Source: Variovorax sp. PMC12
GTDB taxonomy: Bacteria; Pseudomonadota; Gammaproteobacteria; Burkholderiales; Burkholderiaceae_C
Length of the DNA: 64,000 bases
Assembly (NCBI RefSeq): GCF_003019815.1
Contig: NZ_CP027774.1
Location: forward strand, 248,001 to 312,000
Direction: 5' to 3'
Shown: piece after piece, positions 33,271 through 40,714 of the stretch
How positions within the stretch are numbered: position 1 is the first letter of the stretch
Layout of the letters: every line of letters starts with the position of its first letter
The notes under the pieces: generated by a model
What the model was told of the DNA's origin: nothing
What the model saw: only the letters and a program-made list of their open reading frames with translations
The model's database searches: none
Position numbers and translations under genes: made by a program

Positions 33271-33287
33271 ATGCACACATTGTGCAT
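33271..33287. promoter_or_regulatory. Inverted repeat ATGCACA-CAT-TGTGCAT
   Basis: Perfect 7-base arms with a 3-base spacer, just upstream of the LysR start at 33258. One of two dyads in the LysR/Bug divergent region; a good candidate for LysR autoregulation. Confidence 0.5.
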
Positions 33288-33311
33288 TTTCACTAGGAGA
33301 GCGACAGGGTC

Positions 33312-33340
33312 GTCATGAAAATACCTTCATCTTTCATGAC
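33312..33340. promoter_or_regulatory. Inverted repeat GTCATGAAA-N11-TTTCATGAC
   Basis: Perfect 9-base arms separated by 11 bases, centred about 35 bases before the Bug receptor start at 33361. The spacing resembles a LysR activation site. With the dyad at 33271-33287 it gives a two-site arrangement typical of LysR-regulated divergent promoters. Confidence 0.55.
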
Positions 33341-33360
33341 AGCCCTCTGAGGAAGCCCCC

Positions 33361-34347
33361 GTGCCCCAACCCATCACGCACATCTCCAGGATCCTGATCG
33401 GTGCCGCGCTCGCGGCCGTCGCGGCCGCCACCGCGTACGCGCAGGCAAGCTACCCCAGCCGGCCGGTGCGCCTGGTCGTATCGCAAGCCCCGGGCGGCAG
33501 CAGCGACACCATCGCGCGCTTGTGGGCCGAACACGCCGGCAAGGCCATCGGCGCCACCATCGTGGTGGAGAACAAGCCCGGTGCGGGCGGCCTCATCGCC
33601 GCGCAGAACGCGCTGAATGCGCCCGCCGACGGCTACACCCTGCTGCTGGGCAGCGTCTCGCTGATGGTGCTCAACCAGTTCACCTACAAGCCGCTGCCTT
33701 ACAACCCCGAGAAGGACTTCGTGGGCGTGTCCATGCTGACCACCGTGCCCTTCGTGCTGTCGGCCAACCCGGCCACGGGCATCAAGACGCTCAAGGATCT
33801 GACGGAAAAAGCCAAGGCGGCGCCCGGCAAGCTGAACTTCGCCTCCGCCGGCCTGGGCAACTCCACGCACCTGGCCGTCGAACTGGTGGACAACGCCCTG
33901 GGCATTTCGATGACCCACATCCCCTACAAGGGCGAGGCCGACGGCGTGCTGGCCACCATCGGCGGGCAGACGGAGGTGATGGCGCCGGTGTATGGCACGG
34001 CCTTGCCCCACATCAAGAACCACAAGCTCAATCCGCTGGCCGTGCTGGCACCGCAGCGCACCCCTGAGCTGCCCGATGTGCCCACGCTGGGCGAACTGGG
34101 CGTGAAGGGTTTCGACAACATGGGCTGGAGCGCCGTGGTGGCGCGCGCCGGCACGCCGGCCGACATCGTGGAAAAGCTCAACAAGGCCACGCAGGCCTTC
34201 CACAAGAGCCCCGACGTGCAGGCCAAGCTCAAGAGCATGGGCGTGATCCCCCTGTCAGGCCCTTCGGCGCTGGTGATGGAGACGACGGTGCGTGACGCCA
34301 AGGCCTGGGGCCCCACGCTCGAAGCGCTGAACCTCAGCGCCAAATGA
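33361..34347 (+). CDS. Bug/TctC-type substrate-binding protein
   Basis: 328 residues with a GTG start at 33361, preceded by AGGAAG. The signal peptide ends near AATAYAQA, and the mature chain begins SYPSRPVRLVVSQAPGGSSDT. TIVVENKPGAGGL, GKLNFASAGLGNSTHLAVE and THIPYKGEADGVLATIGGQ identify the family. The stop overlaps the start of a gamma-glutamyltransferase-like gene (ATGA), so the receptor probably binds a compound that enzyme hydrolyses or one of its products. The divergent LysR gene is the likely regulator. Confidence 0.93.
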   Translation: MPQPITHISRILIGAALAAVAAATAYAQASYPSRPVRLVVSQAPGGSSDTIARLWAEHAGKAIGATIVVENKPGAGGLIAAQNALNAPADGYTLLLGSVSLMVLNQFTYKPLPYNPEKDFVGVSMLTTVPFVLSANPATGIKTLKDLTEKAKAAPGKLNFASAGLGNSTHLAVELVDNALGISMTHIPYKGEADGVLATIGGQTEVMAPVYGTALPHIKNHKLNPLAVLAPQRTPELPDVPTLGELGVKGFDNMGWSAVVARAGTPADIVEKLNKATQAFHKSPDVQAKLKSMGVIPLSGPSALVMETTVRDAKAWGPTLEALNLSAK

Positions 34348-35981
34348 ACCGGCAAGCAACGCCCATGAACAAAGAAGCCATGGTGGTCTGCCCGCAGCCG
34401 GAGGCCGCCGAATCGGGCATCGACATCCTGCGCGCGGGCGGAAACGCGGTCGATGCCGCCGTGGCCACCGCGCTGGCCCAGACGGTGGTCGATCCGCTGA
34501 TGTGCGGCATCGCGGGTTTCGGTACCGCCGCCGTCTACCTGCCCGGCGCCCAGGTGCATGAATATTTCGACTTCCACTCGCCCGCGCCGCTGGCCGCCAG
34601 GGAGGACATGTGGGAGCACCTGCTGGAGGGCGAGACGCGGGACGGCTTCGGCTTCATCCTCCAGGGCCGTGTCAACGACATCGGCCCCCAGTCCATCGGC
34701 ACGCCGGCCACGCTCAAGGGCCTGGAGGCGATGCACCAGGCGCACGGCCGCCTGCCGTGGCGCCAGGTGGTGGAGCCGGCGATCCGCTGGGCGGCGGACG
34801 GCTACTTCGTGCGCCCCGGCATGCACGCCTTCTGGATCGACGAGCCGGCCATGGGCCGCGTCGGCAACCTCGAACGCCTGCAATACAGCGACGAGGGCCG
34901 CCAGCTCTACTGCCGCCCCGACGGGCGCCCCAAGCCCATCGGCGCGCCGCTGCGCAACGACGGCATGGCCGCCGTGCTGCGCCAGATTGCCGAGGAAGGC
35001 GCGCGGCCGTTCTACGAAGGCGACCTGGCGCAGCGGATGGTGGCGCACCTGCAGTCGCTGGGCGCGCTGCTCACGCTCGACGACCTGGCCCGGTACCAAG
35101 TGCAGCGCAACCCGCCGCTGGTGGGCCGCTACCGCGACCGCACCGTCACCACCAACCAGCCGCCGGGCGGCGGCGCCATGCTGCTGGAGATGCTCAACAT
35201 CCTCGAGCACTTCGACCTGGCGGGCATGGAGCACAACAGCCCCGGCTACCTGCAGCGGGTGTGCGAGGCCATGAAGAAGGCGACCATCGACAAGGACCGC
35301 TGCATCGGGGATCCGAAGTTCTTCGACGTGCCGCTGGAACAGCTGCTGTCCAAGGACATGGCGCGCGAAGTGGCTGAGCAGATCCGCACGGGCCACCGCT
35401 TCAACGTGGAGCGCGTGAACCCCGGCGCGCCGGTGCCCCGCGACACCACCCACCTGAGCGTGGTGGACGCCGACGGCAATGCGGTCTCGCTGACCCACTC
35501 GCTGGCCATGCCCTCGGGCATCATCACCCCGGGCATGGGCTTCCTGTACAACGGCTGCATGGGCGTGTTCGACCCGCGCCCGGGCCGCGCCGGCAGCATC
35601 CGGCCGGGCAAGAGCCGCTTCACATCGTCGTGCCCCACCATGACCTTCAAGGACGGCGCGCTCGACGTGGTGCTCGGCGCCCCCGGCGGCACGCAGATCG
35701 CCATGGGCGTGCTGCAGGTGCTGCTCAACGTGATCGACCACGGCATGGAGATGCAGGCCGCCGTGTCGGCGCCGCGCTTCTCGTCCACCAGCAATGCCAT
35801 CGACGTGTGCAACCGCATTCCGCGTTCCACCACGCGCGCGCTCGAAACACAGGGCTACACGATCGGCCGCAACCCGTACAACTACACGATCGGCTGGGTG
35901 CACGGCGTGCAGGTGCAGGCCGACGGCCTGCATGGCGGCGCGGACCCCGGCCGCGACGGCGTGGCGTACCGGCTGCGCTGA
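34344..35981 (+). CDS. Gamma-glutamyltransferase-family N-terminal-nucleophile hydrolase
   Basis: 545 residues, normal family length, ATG 34344 in the ATGA overlap with the Bug gene. The autoprocessing/nucleophile motif DTTHLSVVD places Thr368 as the expected catalytic residue, and GAPGGTQI and GKSRFTSSCPTM follow. ESGIDILRAGGNAVDAAVATA is the N-terminal signature. The family Arg that holds the substrate carboxylate in RExAP is replaced: the segment reads FDFHSPAPL. No signal peptide is evident, so a cytosolic location is likely. It may hydrolyse an amide or acyl substrate other than glutathione. No transport partner beyond the Bug receptor is nearby. Confidence 0.88.
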   Translation: MNRQATPMNKEAMVVCPQPEAAESGIDILRAGGNAVDAAVATALAQTVVDPLMCGIAGFGTAAVYLPGAQVHEYFDFHSPAPLAAREDMWEHLLEGETRDGFGFILQGRVNDIGPQSIGTPATLKGLEAMHQAHGRLPWRQVVEPAIRWAADGYFVRPGMHAFWIDEPAMGRVGNLERLQYSDEGRQLYCRPDGRPKPIGAPLRNDGMAAVLRQIAEEGARPFYEGDLAQRMVAHLQSLGALLTLDDLARYQVQRNPPLVGRYRDRTVTTNQPPGGGAMLLEMLNILEHFDLAGMEHNSPGYLQRVCEAMKKATIDKDRCIGDPKFFDVPLEQLLSKDMAREVAEQIRTGHRFNVERVNPGAPVPRDTTHLSVVDADGNAVSLTHSLAMPSGIITPGMGFLYNGCMGVFDPRPGRAGSIRPGKSRFTSSCPTMTFKDGALDVVLGAPGGTQIAMGVLQVLLNVIDHGMEMQAAVSAPRFSSTSNAIDVCNRIPRSTTRALETQGYTIGRNPYNYTIGWVHGVQVQADGLHGGADPGRDGVAYRLR

Positions 35982-35988
35982 CGCCCGT

Positions 35989-37326
35989 TCAGGCCCGGCT
36001 GCCCGCGGCCTCCAGCCGAGCCATCGCCTCGTGGACCGCGCCCAGGCGCACATCCTGGCTGCGCGAGGCGTCGACGATCGCCTCCATGATCCGGGAAGCT
36101 TGCTGAGCCGATTGCTGGATCTCCCGTATCACGCGGCCCGACGCCTGCACCTTCTCGTTGCCGGCCTGCACGCGGGCCGTCGAGGCGGAGACCAGCCCGC
36201 CGATCTCTCGCGCGGCGGCGGCGCTGCGGTGCGCGAGGCTGCGCACCTCGCCCGCGACCACGGCAAACCCGCGGCCCTGTTCGCCCGCGCGCGCGGCCTC
36301 CACCGCCGCGTTGAGCGCGAGCATGTTGGTCTGGAAGGCGATGCCGTCGATCAGGCCCACGATATCGGCGATGCGCTTGGAGTCGGCCTGGATCTGCTGC
36401 ATGGCCGCCATGGCGTCCGCCGAGGCATCCGCGCCATCGAGCGCGACGCTGGCCACCTGGCGGGTGTGCGAATGGGCGTCGCCCGCCTGGCTGGCGCTGT
36501 GCCTGACCAGCTGCTTCAGTTCCTCGAACGCGCCTTGCACCATGCGCGTCGCTTCGAAGCGGGCGGTGATGTCGGTGGCGTACTTGACCACCTTGAACGG
36601 CTGGCCGGCCTGGTCGAGCACCGGGTTGTAGTTGGCCTCGATCCACACCGTGTTGCCCTCGCGGCCGACACGCTCGAACTGGCCCTGGTGGAACTGCCCG
36701 CGCGCCAGGTGCTGCCAGAAGGCCTTGTACGCGGCGCCCTGGCGTTCGTCGGGGCGCACGAACATGCTGTGGTGCCGGCCGACGACATCGCTTTCGTGGC
36801 GGTAGCCCATCGCATCCAGGAAGTTGCGGTTGGCACGCAGGATGCGGCCCTGGAGGTCGAATTCGATCACGGCCTGCGCGCGCCCGACCGCGGCCAGCTG
36901 GCTTTGCGATTCCGCGTCGCGCAGCACCTGCCCGGAGATGTCCATGGCGTACTTGACGACCCGCACCACCTTGCCTGCGCCATCGAGCACGGGGCTGTAG
37001 TTGGCCTGCAACCAGACCTCGCCGCCGTTGCCGGCGATGCGCCTGCAGCGCCCGACGAAGGGCTCGCCGCGCCGCAGCCGGTTCCAGAACTGTGCGTAGT
37101 CGCCGGAATGCCGCTCGGCCGGGTCGACGAACATGCTGTGGTGCCGGCCCTTGATTGCGTCGAGCGAATAGCCCATCAGCGCCAGGAAGGGCTCATTGGC
37201 GAACACCACGTCACCCTGCGGCGTGAACTCGATCACGGCCTGGTTGCGGTAGAGCGACTGGAGCTGGCGCCGTGCGGAAACACGCCGGCCCGAAAGGAAC
37301 GAAACCAGGGAGCGGAAGGAAGTCAT
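35989..37326 (-). CDS. Soluble PAS-PAS methyl-accepting chemotaxis transducer (BdlA-like)
   Basis: 445 residues with no predicted membrane segment. Two PAS domains at about 25-135 and 148-258 (VIEFTPQGDVVFANEPFLALMGYS, VIEFDLQGRILRANRNFLDAMGY) share an unusual GRHHSMFV segment and each ends in an RVVKYAxDI motif. The signalling domain carries the hairpin sequence ALNAAVEAARAGEQGRGFAVVAGEVRSLA. The arrangement matches BdlA of Pseudomonas, which controls biofilm dispersal, and other soluble redox transducers. It is short after the hairpin, with few methylation-type glutamates visible. A TCCTAC motif lies 53 bases upstream of the start. It converges on the gamma-glutamyltransferase-like gene. 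Confidence 0.92.
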   Translation of the reverse strand: MTSFRSLVSFLSGRRVSARRQLQSLYRNQAVIEFTPQGDVVFANEPFLALMGYSLDAIKGRHHSMFVDPAERHSGDYAQFWNRLRRGEPFVGRCRRIAGNGGEVWLQANYSPVLDGAGKVVRVVKYAMDISGQVLRDAESQSQLAAVGRAQAVIEFDLQGRILRANRNFLDAMGYRHESDVVGRHHSMFVRPDERQGAAYKAFWQHLARGQFHQGQFERVGREGNTVWIEANYNPVLDQAGQPFKVVKYATDITARFEATRMVQGAFEELKQLVRHSASQAGDAHSHTRQVASVALDGADASADAMAAMQQIQADSKRIADIVGLIDGIAFQTNMLALNAAVEAARAGEQGRGFAVVAGEVRSLAHRSAAAAREIGGLVSASTARVQAGNEKVQASGRVIREIQQSAQQASRIMEAIVDASRSQDVRLGAVHEAMARLEAAGSRA

Positions 37327-37378
37327 GGTCGATCTGAGTACGATTTGATTAATCTACTCATCGACGGTTGGCCTGGGT

Positions 37379-37384
37379 GTAGGA
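37379..37384 (-). promoter_or_regulatory. TCCTAC motif upstream of the chemotaxis transducer
   Basis: In the gene direction the context is TTTCCTACACCCAGG, 53 bases before the start. It matches motifs before katE, glgX, CsbD and a secreted protein in this window and may be a stress-sigma -10 element. Confidence 0.35.
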
Positions 37385-37432
37385 AACGAGCGCAAAGGCT
37401 CGCGCCGCCCCCACGGCGGGCGCTCCTCGGGC

Positions 37433-38908
37433 CTAGCTCTGCGCCTGCTTCGACGCCACGAAGCATCCATGGTCGCGCGCCCAGAGCAGCGCTTCGCCCC
37501 GGCTGTGGACATCCAGCTTGGCGTAGATGGTCGCGACGTGATTGCGCACGGTGCTCAGCGCCACGCCGAGTTCTTTCGCGATCTCCTTGTCCGAATGCCC
37601 CCGGCACAGCGAATCGAAGACGTCGCGTTCACGCTTCGTGAGATCCCCGAGTTCTGCAGAGTTGCCGGCGCGCTTCACATTCGCCAGCTTCTCGATGAGC
37701 GATCGGCTGAACCAGGAGGCGTCCTGCATCACCGTCTCGATGGCGCTGACCAGTTCGAGTTCGGAGCGCTTGCGATCGGTGATGTCCAGCCACGCGAGAA
37801 GCACGCAATCCTGGCCGTTGATGGTGACCGTCTCGGCCGACACCAGCGCGTCGATCGCATCGCCCTCCTTGCGGCCGATCCTGAAATCGGCGTTCCTCAC
37901 GCTGCCGCCCGGGGCGAGCCGCTGCGCGATCTTCGATGGGACTTCGCCCGGCCAGACCCCGGCCTCCTCGCCGGCCCGTCCCACGACGTCCTCGCTCGCG
38001 TAGCCTGTGGCGGCGCTGAACGCCTCGTTGATGTCCAGGAAGACCAGGTCCTCCGCCCTGAGCACCGCGCTGGGCACGGGCAGCATGCGAAACGCCTTCT
38101 GGAACCGTTCCTCGCTCTGGCGCAGGGTGCTCTCGGCCTTGCGCCGCGGTTCCAGGTCCATGAAGGTGAAGAGCATGCAGGCCTCTTCACCGATGTCGAT
38201 CGGCTGGCCCGCCACCACCACCGGCTTGTGGCCGCCATCGGGCAGCCGAAGCTCGGCCTCCATCTGCGGGATGGTGCCGCCTTCACCGAGCCGCTCCACT
38301 GCCAGGTCGCGCCTGTCGGCGTTCTCGAAAACATCGAGCTGGTACACCGAGCGCCCGATGACCTGCTCGCGCACGTAGCCGGTCATCTCCAGGAAGCCCT
38401 GGTTGACCTTGATGTAGCGCTGGTCGCTCAGCCGGCAGATCACGGCCGGCGCCGGGTTGGCATTGAAGGTCTTCTCGAAGCGGTTCTCGGCGCTGGCCCA
38501 CTCGCTGGCGTCGTGCAGGATCAGCGCCAGGCAGTCGGGCTCGCCGTCGCTGTTGGTCAGGACCAGGCTGCGCACGCGGTGCACCCAGTTGACGTTGTCG
38601 TCGTGCGCCGGAAACACCTCCACGATCACGTCGCTGAAGCATTCGCCGGCGATCACCCGCTCGATGGGGTACTGGCCTTCCTGCAGCGGATGGTTGTTGC
38701 GATATCGCAGGCGAAACCGCTCGCGGTACTGCGTGACGTCGGCGCCCAGTTCGGCCACCTTGTCCACGCCGTGCATCTTCAGGGCGGCCTCGTTGGCCCA
38801 GACGATGCGCTGATCGGGCTCGATCAGCATCACACCCTCGGTGAGCCCGGTGATGATCTGCTGGAGCTGGCGCCTGTCGGTCTGGGTCTGTAGAACGCGA
38901 TCGTTCAT
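37433..38908 (-). CDS. Multi-PAS LuxR-type transcriptional regulator
   Basis: 491 residues. Three PAS domains are visible at about 15-130, 140-255 and 270-390 (LIEPDQRIVWANEAAL, RYIKVNQGFLEMTGY, LVFLDINEAFSAATGY), the last two ending in sensor-box C-terminal motifs (LEPRRKAE, LDITDRKRSE). The C-terminal HTH at about 425-480 reads LTKRERDVFDSLCRGHSDKEIAKELGVALSTVRNHVATIYAKLDVHSR, here split by key residues. It has no receiver domain, so it likely senses redox state, light or a small ligand directly through PAS. It sits next to the BdlA-like transducer, forming a sensory cluster with the PAS-GGDEF-EAL gene. Confidence 0.92.
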   Translation of the reverse strand: MNDRVLQTQTDRRQLQQIITGLTEGVMLIEPDQRIVWANEAALKMHGVDKVAELGADVTQYRERFRLRYRNNHPLQEGQYPIERVIAGECFSDVIVEVFPAHDDNVNWVHRVRSLVLTNSDGEPDCLALILHDASEWASAENRFEKTFNANPAPAVICRLSDQRYIKVNQGFLEMTGYVREQVIGRSVYQLDVFENADRRDLAVERLGEGGTIPQMEAELRLPDGGHKPVVVAGQPIDIGEEACMLFTFMDLEPRRKAESTLRQSEERFQKAFRMLPVPSAVLRAEDLVFLDINEAFSAATGYASEDVVGRAGEEAGVWPGEVPSKIAQRLAPGGSVRNADFRIGRKEGDAIDALVSAETVTINGQDCVLLAWLDITDRKRSELELVSAIETVMQDASWFSRSLIEKLANVKRAGNSAELGDLTKRERDVFDSLCRGHSDKEIAKELGVALSTVRNHVATIYAKLDVHSRGEALLWARDHGCFVASKQAQS

Positions 38909-38992
38909 GGTGTAGGTCTTGATCGGCGGAAGTCCCGCATGCGCGCCATTACAACCCGGCTCGCGATGCGGGAGCTTGCGTTGCCTCGTGCG

Positions 38993-39973
38993 TCAGTCGC
39001 GCACGCTGCGCCGGCCCAGGAAGCCCGCGCCGCCCGACACCAGGACACCCAGCAACAGCGCGATCACGCCGGCCCAGGCCGCATGGCTCACGCCCTTGGC
39101 CGCGGCATCACCGGCCTCGCGGGCCTTCTGCTCGGCTTGCTGCTTGAAGGCGTCGTACTTCGCCACCGCCTGGTTGAAGCTCTGCTCGTAGTTGTCGGCG
39201 ATCTGCTGGGCTTCGGCGCGGCTCTTGCCGGTGCGCGCCGCAATGATGTTCACCAGCGCGTCCTTGTCCGCCGCATCGAGGCCGGGCTGCGCCTTCTGGC
39301 GCAGGCGATCGAAGAAGGCCGCGAGGTCGTCCGCCGATGTCTGCGGCGCGGTGGCCGCGTCGGCGGCGGTCGCCTTGCCGTCGCTGGCCGCCGCGCGGGC
39401 GTCGGCCTTCAGCTTGTCAGGGTCCAGCGCGGGCTTGCCGGTCTGGCGCAGCAGGGTTTCCAGCTGGGCGCGGGCGTCCGACATGTCGAAGCTGATCCCG
39501 TTCTTCTGCAGCTGGTCCTTCACGCCCGAAGCCAGCGTGGGCGCGGCGGCCGCCACGCCCTGGCCGGCGAGCGACAGGCCGGTGCCCGCCACACCCGAGG
39601 CCGCACCGATGACGCCGCCTGCGAGCATCGAGAGGGCATAGACCGTGACCAGCGTCGTCACCGCCCAGCACAGCACGCCATGCAGGATGCCCTTGCCCGG
39701 TGCCGAGCGCCCTGCGAAGAAGGCGCCCACGGCCAGCGCGATGAGCGTGGAGGCGCCGACCCACAGGCCGGTTCCCATGCCGAAGCCCGCGAGCGGATTG
39801 CGCTCGCGCAGCGCGTCGATGGAGCCGGTGCCCACGGCCGTGCCAAGCACGCCCAGGAACAGGTAAGTCGCCAGCGCAAGGAACAGGCCGACGAAGACCG
39901 CGCCCCAGGACACGCGCCCCCGATAGACCTCGGCGGAATGCGGCAGGAGCACCGTTGCAGTTGTGGTTGTCAT
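38993..39973 (-). CDS. PhnA-like membrane protein of unknown function
   Basis: 326 residues from ATG 39973, preceded by GGAGAGAAGAAC. Four hydrophobic segments are visible: about 25-50 (WGAVFVGLFLALATYLFLGV), 68-90, 102-125 and 300-320, the last followed by RRSVRD. A long soluble stretch between about 150 and 290 is Ala/Lys/Asp-rich and probably helical, with a YEQSFNQAVAKYDAFKQQAEQKAREAG coiled-coil-like part. Such proteins are labelled PhnA-like only by convention. The neighbours are two CsbD genes, which points to a general-stress or envelope role. I cannot assign a reaction. Confidence 0.7.
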   Translation of the reverse strand: MTTTTATVLLPHSAEVYRGRVSWGAVFVGLFLALATYLFLGVLGTAVGTGSIDALRERNPLAGFGMGTGLWVGASTLIALAVGAFFAGRSAPGKGILHGVLCWAVTTLVTVYALSMLAGGVIGAASGVAGTGLSLAGQGVAAAAPTLASGVKDQLQKNGISFDMSDARAQLETLLRQTGKPALDPDKLKADARAAASDGKATAADAATAPQTSADDLAAFFDRLRQKAQPGLDAADKDALVNIIAARTGKSRAEAQQIADNYEQSFNQAVAKYDAFKQQAEQKAREAGDAAAKGVSHAAWAGVIALLLGVLVSGGAGFLGRRSVRD

Positions 39974-40002
39974 GTTCTTCTCTCCCGTGGAATGCACGCG
40001 TC

Positions 40003-40251
40003 TCAGCGCTTGGCCCAGAGGGCGCCCAGGACGAAGCTCACGCTGGCCACCACCGCGAGGGTCGCGACGGGGTTGACCACCGCCGACTCACGCACCTGGT
40101 CGAGCACGGCGCCATAGCCCTGTTGTGCCTTGCCGGCCACCTGCCTGGCCTTGCCTTCCAACTGGGTCGCGGTGTCGCCGGTGGCGGCGCCGAATGCGTC
40201 CTGGACGCGGCCTGCGATGTTCTGCATCGTTCCTTCAGCTTTTTCAAACAT
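40003..40251 (-). CDS. CsbD-family protein with C-terminal membrane segment
   Basis: 82 residues. FEKAEGTMQNIAGRVQDAFGAATGDTATQLEGKARQVAGK is the CsbD-like repeat (key residues cited in pieces), predicted to be helical and highly charged, and residues 60-80 (NPVATLAVVASVSFVLGALWA) form one membrane helix. CsbD proteins are general-stress proteins of unknown mechanism. The gene lies between the PhnA-like gene and a second CsbD gene on the same strand. AAGGAAATAG before ATG 40251 supplies the ribosome site. Confidence 0.85.
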   Translation of the reverse strand: MFEKAEGTMQNIAGRVQDAFGAATGDTATQLEGKARQVAGKAQQGYGAVLDQVRESAVVNPVATLAVVASVSFVLGALWAKR

Positions 40252-40305
40252 GTCTATTTCCTTCGTGGTGAGTTGATGTGGATGGGATATCGGCGAGCCA
40301 CCGAA

Positions 40306-40497
40306 CTACTTGCGCAGCTTGTCGGCGGCGTCCTTGGCCGCTTCCTGCGTCTTGCCGACGCCTTCCTGGGCCTTGCCGGCCAGCTTCTCGGCCGCGCCTT
40401 CGACTTCGAGGCGCTTGTTGCCGGTGACCTTGCCCAGCGCTTCCTTGACCGATCCCTTGACCTGCTTGAGATTGCCGTCGACCGTGTCCTTGTTCAT
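40306..40497 (-). CDS. CsbD-family stress protein
   Basis: 63 residues, the canonical length of CsbD/YjbJ proteins. DTVDGNLKQVKGSVKEALGK and GNKRLEVEGAAEKLAGKAQEG match the family motif in the expected order. YjbJ is under RpoS control in Escherichia coli; here a TCCTAC motif lies 161 bases upstream of the start. With the preceding CsbD and PhnA-like genes it forms a small stress cluster. Molecular function unknown. Confidence 0.92.
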   Translation of the reverse strand: MNKDTVDGNLKQVKGSVKEALGKVTGNKRLEVEGAAEKLAGKAQEGVGKTQEAAKDAADKLRK

Positions 40498-40657
40498 CTC
40501 GTGATCTCCAAAGGTTGCCCGTGCGGAATTGCCCGAGGCGTTCGCATCAGCAGCGAATGAGGAAATCGTAGATTCGCGAAGGGCTTCGAAACACAGACAG
40601 ATGCACTAGAAGACGTAGTGCATTTGCCCCGATTCGGGACGTGATTCTTCAGGGAGC

Positions 40658-40663
40658 GTAGGA
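40658..40663 (-). promoter_or_regulatory. TCCTAC motif upstream of the CsbD gene
   Basis: Gene-direction context CGTCCTACGCTCC, 161 bases before the CsbD start at 40497. One of five stress-gene leaders in this window with this motif; the distance is longer than for the others. Confidence 0.25.
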
Positions 40664-40714
40664 CGACCGGCAGCCCATGCGTGGGAGCCACGCCCACGGC
40701 CGGTTTTGATGGCC

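Noticed and set aside
33924..36053. Long minus-strand open frame across the gamma-glutamyltransferase-like gene
   Set aside because: Antisense shadow; no domain recognised and conflicts with the conserved nucleophile region.
40494..40697. 67-codon minus-strand frame upstream of the CsbD gene
   Set aside because: No ribosome site, unlikely composition and it overlaps the probable promoter region of the CsbD gene.
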